Source: RGIG8368 sp045540275
Lineage (GTDB): Bacteria > Verrucomicrobiota > Kiritimatiellia > RFP12 > UBA1067
Reading direction: 5' to 3'
DNA: 10,575 nt
NCBI GenBank assembly: GCA_045540275.1
Contig: JAZQGX010000086.1
Coordinates: 1 to 10,575 of the forward strand
The number at the start of each line of letters is the position of its first letter. Positions within the stretch are counted from its first letter, which is position 1. Positions 7,050 to 10,575 of this stretch are shown in pieces. Below the pieces are notes generated by a model, which worked only from the letters and a program-made list of their open reading frames with translations, did not search any database and had not been told where the DNA came from. Made by a program: the position numbers and the translations under genes.

Positions 7050-10000
7050 TTCCTTGTTCCTTTCTTGATTGTATAAGTGCCCGATTGATAACGATGTGAA
7101 ACCTTTTCTCCAGGGACGTCAACATCAGCCGTCGCGCCCTCGGGGATTGTGAAATCCCATATCCAATCGTCCCCTTCATACCGCCATGCGCTCTTGATCA
7201 GCCCAGCGGCAGACTTGTATTCAGCCGTGACGAAGCCCATGCGACGGTCTGGCTTGGGCGCCATGACAATGTTCTTGAAGCCCGGCGACTCCGGATCGGC
7301 GGCGATGCCCGCCATGTCCTTGTACATCCATGCAAGGACGGCGCCGTAGGCGTAGTGGTTGAAGCTATTCATCATGACGGGCCCAAATCCTTCTTCGGCG
7401 GTATAGCTGTTCCAACGTTCCCAGACTGTCGTCGCACCATGTTCGACCGGATACAGCCACGACGGCACTTTGCGCTGGAGGAGCAGCGAATAGGCGACAT
7501 CCGTCCGTCCGCACATGGAAAGCGTTTCCATCAGGAACGACGTTCCCAGGAAACCCGTCTGAAGGCAGTCGCCATGTTCCCTGATTGACTTGAGCAGAAT
7601 CGCCAGCGTCGCGTCCTTGGCCTCGTTCTCGACAATCCCGAAGCGCAAAGCGAACACGCACGCCGTCTGCAACTCGCGCATGGGCTTGAGCAAGAGGCCG
7701 TCAGTTTCCAAGAACCGGCCGCGGATGTAGTCAACGGCCCGCTTTTCGCTCTCCTTGAACCACGTTGCATCGCGTCCCGTCGCCTCCGCCATCTGCGCAA
7801 GCAGAGCGGCATCGTAACACCAATAGCAAGCCGCGAGAAAACGGCGGTAGTCCTGCGCGTCGGGATGGTCTTTCCATTTCGTCCAGTCGCCATATTGGTT
7901 GCCGCGCGTCTCGAACGTCTGGTATGAAAGCCAATCCGCGTAAATGTATTTGAGCTTGCCTTCGAAATCGTATTTTGTCTCGTCGAGCCGCCGGACGAAT
8001 TTCTCCATCGCGTCGAAGTTGTCGTCTATGATTTCCCGGTCGCCGAACTGCTTCCACAGCTGATAAGGCACGATGACGCCCGCGTCCGCCCACCCGAATG
8101 CGAACGGAAGATTGCCCAAGAGCGCATAGGGAGCGACCGCCGTATAGCCACCCTCGTCGCTTTGGCTGTCGCGCAAGTCGCGCGTCCACTTGCGGAAGAA
8201 TGCGCGCGTATCGGCGTTGAACGCACCCGCCTCGCAGAATACCTGCGTATCGGCCGACCAGCCAAGCCGCTCGTTGCGCTGCGGACAGTCCGTCGGCACC
8301 GAGAGGTAGTTGGAAAGCTGCCCCCAGTAGACATTGGAGATGAGCTTGTTGACCGATTCGACGCCCGTGACGAGCGAGCCCAGTTCCATTTCCTTCGTGA
8401 TGGACGAAACGGGGATGGACTTGATCTCGCGAATCTCGACATCCGCCGTCGCCGTGACGGACACGTAACGGTAGCCGAAGAATGAAAATGCCGGACGGTA
8501 GTCAACAAAGCCGTCGTTTTGCGCATTCGCCTCTCCGAAAACATAGCGAATGCGCATGCCGAGGTCGGGGATGCGCAAATTCTCGCGGTAGACGCTGCCG
8601 GCAGGACCGTCGTTCCCGCGCGACCGCTCGCCGTTTGCCTCGTTCAGCATCTCGCCCGGCAGGCACGTCAGCACCGTGCCTTCGGCGGCCCTGAACTTGA
8701 ACGCGGGGACGGCGGCGCAATTCTGCCCAAAATCGACAACCAGCGTTTCGCCTTTCGCCAACCGGACGGCCTCCGTCCCGTCAAAGCGCACGTCGCGCAT
8801 TTTGTGCACGCGCCCGAAAATCTCCTTGCCGGGATCCGCCCCGTCCGTTCCTTCCCAGACGTAGGCAGAGACGGGCGCAAGCGTTTTATCCGTGCGGAGG
8901 CGGACTTCGCCTCCTTCCGATGGCAAGATGTCGCCCGAAAACTCGTCATTCCGCTCCGCACTTTGCAAATCGGCTCGACCGAAGAACGGACGTTCGTTTC
9001 GTGCATCGTACTCCTCGCCATCGAAAATTCCCGCGTGCGTGACGGGACCGGCGACGCCCGCTTTCCACTCGCCCGCCTTTGTGCCGTAGGACTTGACCGT
9101 TCCGTCGGCGTACGTGACCAGAAGGACGGCGCGGAACGCGCTCTTCTCTCCGGCATAGTTCACCATCTTGTCCCGCCACCATCCGGACGAGACTTCAGCG
9201 GCCAGGAAGTTGGATTCGCCCCGCCCTTTCCGAAGGAGCGCCGTCACATCGTACGTGAACGAGCGGCGCGTTTTCTTCACATGCGTATAGCCGGGCTTCA
9301 GGATATCGCCTCCGACGCTCTTCCCGTTTACATAAAGTTCATACACGCCCAGGCCCGTCGTCATCCATGTCGCCGACTTGATCTCTCCTTCGTTCTTGAG
9401 TTCATGCACAAACCAGCTCGTTCCGTCAGCCCCTCGGCACGCTTCGCGCCCCGCATCGCCCCCAACGGGCGCGTTCGGCGCGGAAACCCATTCGCTCGCC
9501 CCCCACGCCCCGGAATTGGATGCCGGTGCGCATCTCCGTTCGACCTTCGGGAATCCGCCGCCGTCCTTCGGAATGGTGATGACATAGAGCGTATCGCCCT
9601 TTCTCGTCCTGCCAATCTCGTTGCCGTCGGCATCCTTCTCGAGCCCGAGGCCGCGCGTGGCGTAGATTGCCTCACCGTGCTCGCGCATCCAGCGTCCCAC
9701 TTCCGCCATCGTCTCGACTGCCTTTTCCGGCAACCGTCCTGAACCGTCAGGCCCAATGTTCATCAGCAGATTCGAATCCTTGGCCGCACAGCGGCAGATC
9801 ATCGCGCACACCTCCTGGGGAGAACGGAACTTCCCCTCCCGAATGCGATAGCCCCAGACATTGGGCTGGATGACGTCGCACTGCTCGACGGGACGGTCGT
9901 GCGCGACGGGCTGGTTCTTCGAATAGCCGGCGTCGGAGTTGTCGCCCGGCAGATCGCGCTCGAAAAGCTGGATGTCCTCCTTCGGACGGATGGGCTGGTG

Positions 10001-10575
10001 GTTGTTGTTCGCGACGAGCACGTGCTTCGAATGGATGAGGTCGTAGATCGTGTCGAAATCCCAGTCGAGCGTGCGCACCCATTCGCCGTTCTTGAATCTG
10101 GCGTGCTCCCATTCGCCGTCGAACCAGATGTTGCCGGGATGGTAGCTGTCGATGAGCTCGCTTATCTGCGCGAGCATGAACTTCTTGTACGAGGCGTAGT
10201 CGCCCTTCTGGTTGCCGAGGCATTTGACGGCCGCATCCCCCGCCGGATAGTCCTTCCTGCGCCAGTCCATGAGCGAGTAGTAGAAGTTGAGCTGGAGTCC
10301 GGCTTCGTCGCAGGCCTGCGAAAGTTCGCCGAGGATGTCGCGCTTGAACGGAGTGTTCGCGATGTTGAATCCGTCGTCGGCTTTTGTCGGCCAGAGCGAA
10401 AACCCGTCGTGGTGGCGGGAGGTGATCGTCACGTATTTCGCGCCCGCGTCCTTGAACACGCGCACCCACTCCTTCGCGTCGAACTTCGACGGGCAGAAGC
10501 CGTCCATCATGCGGCCATAGGTTTCTGTGTCGATCGCGATGTTGTGCTGGTACCATTCGCCCTGAGCGTAGTTTG
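7046..10575 (-). CDS. GH29 alpha-L-fucosidase / GH78 alpha-L-rhamnosidase fusion protein, 5' partial
   Basis: A predicted two-enzyme polypeptide that removes terminal alpha-L-fucose and alpha-L-rhamnose from glycans. The frame is open to the window edge, so the start and any signal peptide are missing. Residues are numbered from the in-frame Met at 10510; 21 more residues (NYAQGEWY...) precede it, and GEWY is typical of the GH29 N-terminal region, so this Met is not the start. GH29 part, about 1-310: AGAKYVTITSRHHDGFSLW (22-40), the nucleophile motif WFDGEW with Asp131, FERDLPGDN (183-191) and NLLMNIGPDGSG (247-258). GH78 part, about 337-1135: GLGVYELYVNG of the N-terminal beta domain (386-396), SGWWRDKM, then the (alpha/alpha)6 barrel with DCPQRNERLGWSAD (741-754). 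That motif keeps the aspartates and the general acid Glu747, and TTVWERW holds the probable base Glu1031. A C-terminal beta domain completes GH78. The GH29 beta-sandwich looks cut short at the join. The stop overlaps the next start by ATGA. Family calls are firm; exact substrates are inferred. Confidence 0.93.
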   Translation of the reverse strand, partial: NYAQGEWYQHNIAIDTETYGRMMDGFCPSKFDAKEWVRVFKDAGAKYVTITSRHHDGFSLWPTKADDGFNIANTPFKRDILGELSQACDEAGLQLNFYYSLMDWRRKDYPAGDAAVKCLGNQKGDYASYKKFMLAQISELIDSYHPGNIWFDGEWEHARFKNGEWVRTLDWDFDTIYDLIHSKHVLVANNNHQPIRPKEDIQLFERDLPGDNSDAGYSKNQPVAHDRPVEQCDVIQPNVWGYRIREGKFRSPQEVCAMICRCAAKDSNLLMNIGPDGSGRLPEKAVETMAEVGRWMREHGEAIYATRGLGLEKDADGNEIGRTRKGDTLYVITIPKDGGGFPKVERRCAPASNSGAWGASEWVSAPNAPVGGDAGREACRGADGTSWFVHELKNEGEIKSATWMTTGLGVYELYVNGKSVGGDILKPGYTHVKKTRRSFTYDVTALLRKGRGESNFLAAEVSSGWWRDKMVNYAGEKSAFRAVLLVTYADGTVKSYGTKAGEWKAGVAGPVTHAGIFDGEEYDARNERPFFGRADLQSAERNDEFSGDILPSEGGEVRLRTDKTLAPVSAYVWEGTDGADPGKEIFGRVHKMRDVRFDGTEAVRLAKGETLVVDFGQNCAAVPAFKFRAAEGTVLTCLPGEMLNEANGERSRGNDGPAGSVYRENLRIPDLGMRIRYVFGEANAQNDGFVDYRPAFSFFGYRYVSVTATADVEIREIKSIPVSSITKEMELGSLVTGVESVNKLISNVYWGQLSNYLSVPTDCPQRNERLGWSADTQVFCEAGAFNADTRAFFRKWTRDLRDSQSDEGGYTAVAPYALLGNLPFAFGWADAGVIVPYQLWKQFGDREIIDDNFDAMEKFVRRLDETKYDFEGKLKYIYADWLSYQTFETRGNQYGDWTKWKDHPDAQDYRRFLAACYWCYDAALLAQMAEATGRDATWFKESEKRAVDYIRGRFLETDGLLLKPMRELQTACVFALRFGIVENEAKDATLAILLKSIREHGDCLQTGFLGTSFLMETLSMCGRTDVAYSLLLQRKVPSWLYPVEHGATTVWERWNSYTAEEGFGPVMMNSFNHYAYGAVLAWMYKDMAGIAADPESPGFKNIVMAPKPDRRMGFVTAEYKSAAGLIKSAWRYEGDDWIWDFTIPEGATADVDVPGEKVSHRYQSGTYTIKKGTRK

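Noticed and set aside
8519..9742. A 407-codon plus-strand open frame opposite the GH78 region
   Set aside because: It is antisense to conserved GH78 sequence, has no recognisable domain, and shows the Arg-rich composition of a shadow frame.
9747..10556. A 269-codon minus-strand frame overlapping the GH29 domain
   Set aside because: It overlaps the GH29 frame out of phase and is Arg/His/Pro-rich without motifs, whereas the GH29 frame has family signatures throughout.
7046..10575. The possibility that the GH29 and GH78 parts are two separate genes
   Set aside because: No stop codon or frame change occurs between them. The GH78 part has no convincing ribosome binding site, start or signal peptide of its own near 9500.

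Overview
The window holds four genes, all on the minus strand and packed end to end, so it reads as part of one polycistronic unit transcribed from high to low coordinates. Going downstream they are: (1) a large protein joining an alpha-L-fucosidase-type GH29 domain to a complete alpha-L-rhamnosidase-type GH78 module, with its 5' end cut by the window edge (10575 to 7046); (2) a 1062-residue secreted protein built from three LamG/concanavalin-like and three PKD/Ig-like domains (7049 to 3861); (3) a secreted BNR/Asp-box beta-propeller of the sialidase superfamily (3844 to 2216); (4) a secreted GH31 alpha-glycosidase, with its 3' end cut by the window edge (2219 to 1).

The junctions are a 4-base ATGA stop/start overlap, a 16-base gap carrying a strong GGGAGGAG ribosome binding site, and a second 4-base ATGA overlap. 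There is no non-coding stretch longer than 16 bases, so no internal terminator or promoter is expected. I saw no RNA gene, CRISPR array or mobile element. The operon's promoter and regulator must lie beyond 10575, and its end lies beyond position 1.

The base composition is moderately GC-rich. Genes 2-4 start with Sec-type signal peptides. No SusC/SusD-like genes occur in the window. Multi-LamG secreted proteins beside glycosidases fit a polysaccharide-degrading member of the PVC group (Kiritimatiellota, Lentisphaerota or Verrucomicrobiota), perhaps from a gut or other anaerobic habitat. That assignment is an inference from gene style, not from a marker gene.

Working model: the operon encodes extracytoplasmic breakdown of a deoxyhexose-rich glycan. 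The GH29-GH78 protein would remove terminal alpha-L-fucose and alpha-L-rhamnose, GH31 would remove an alpha-linked hexose or pentose, the BNR propeller would act on or bind another residue, and the LamG/PKD protein would bind glycan or serve as a surface scaffold. Substrates cannot be fixed from sequence alone. The most unusual items are the GH29-GH78 fusion, the LamG/PKD protein inside a glycosidase operon, the BNR protein lacking the usual sialidase arginine motif, and the GH31 variant nucleophile motif.
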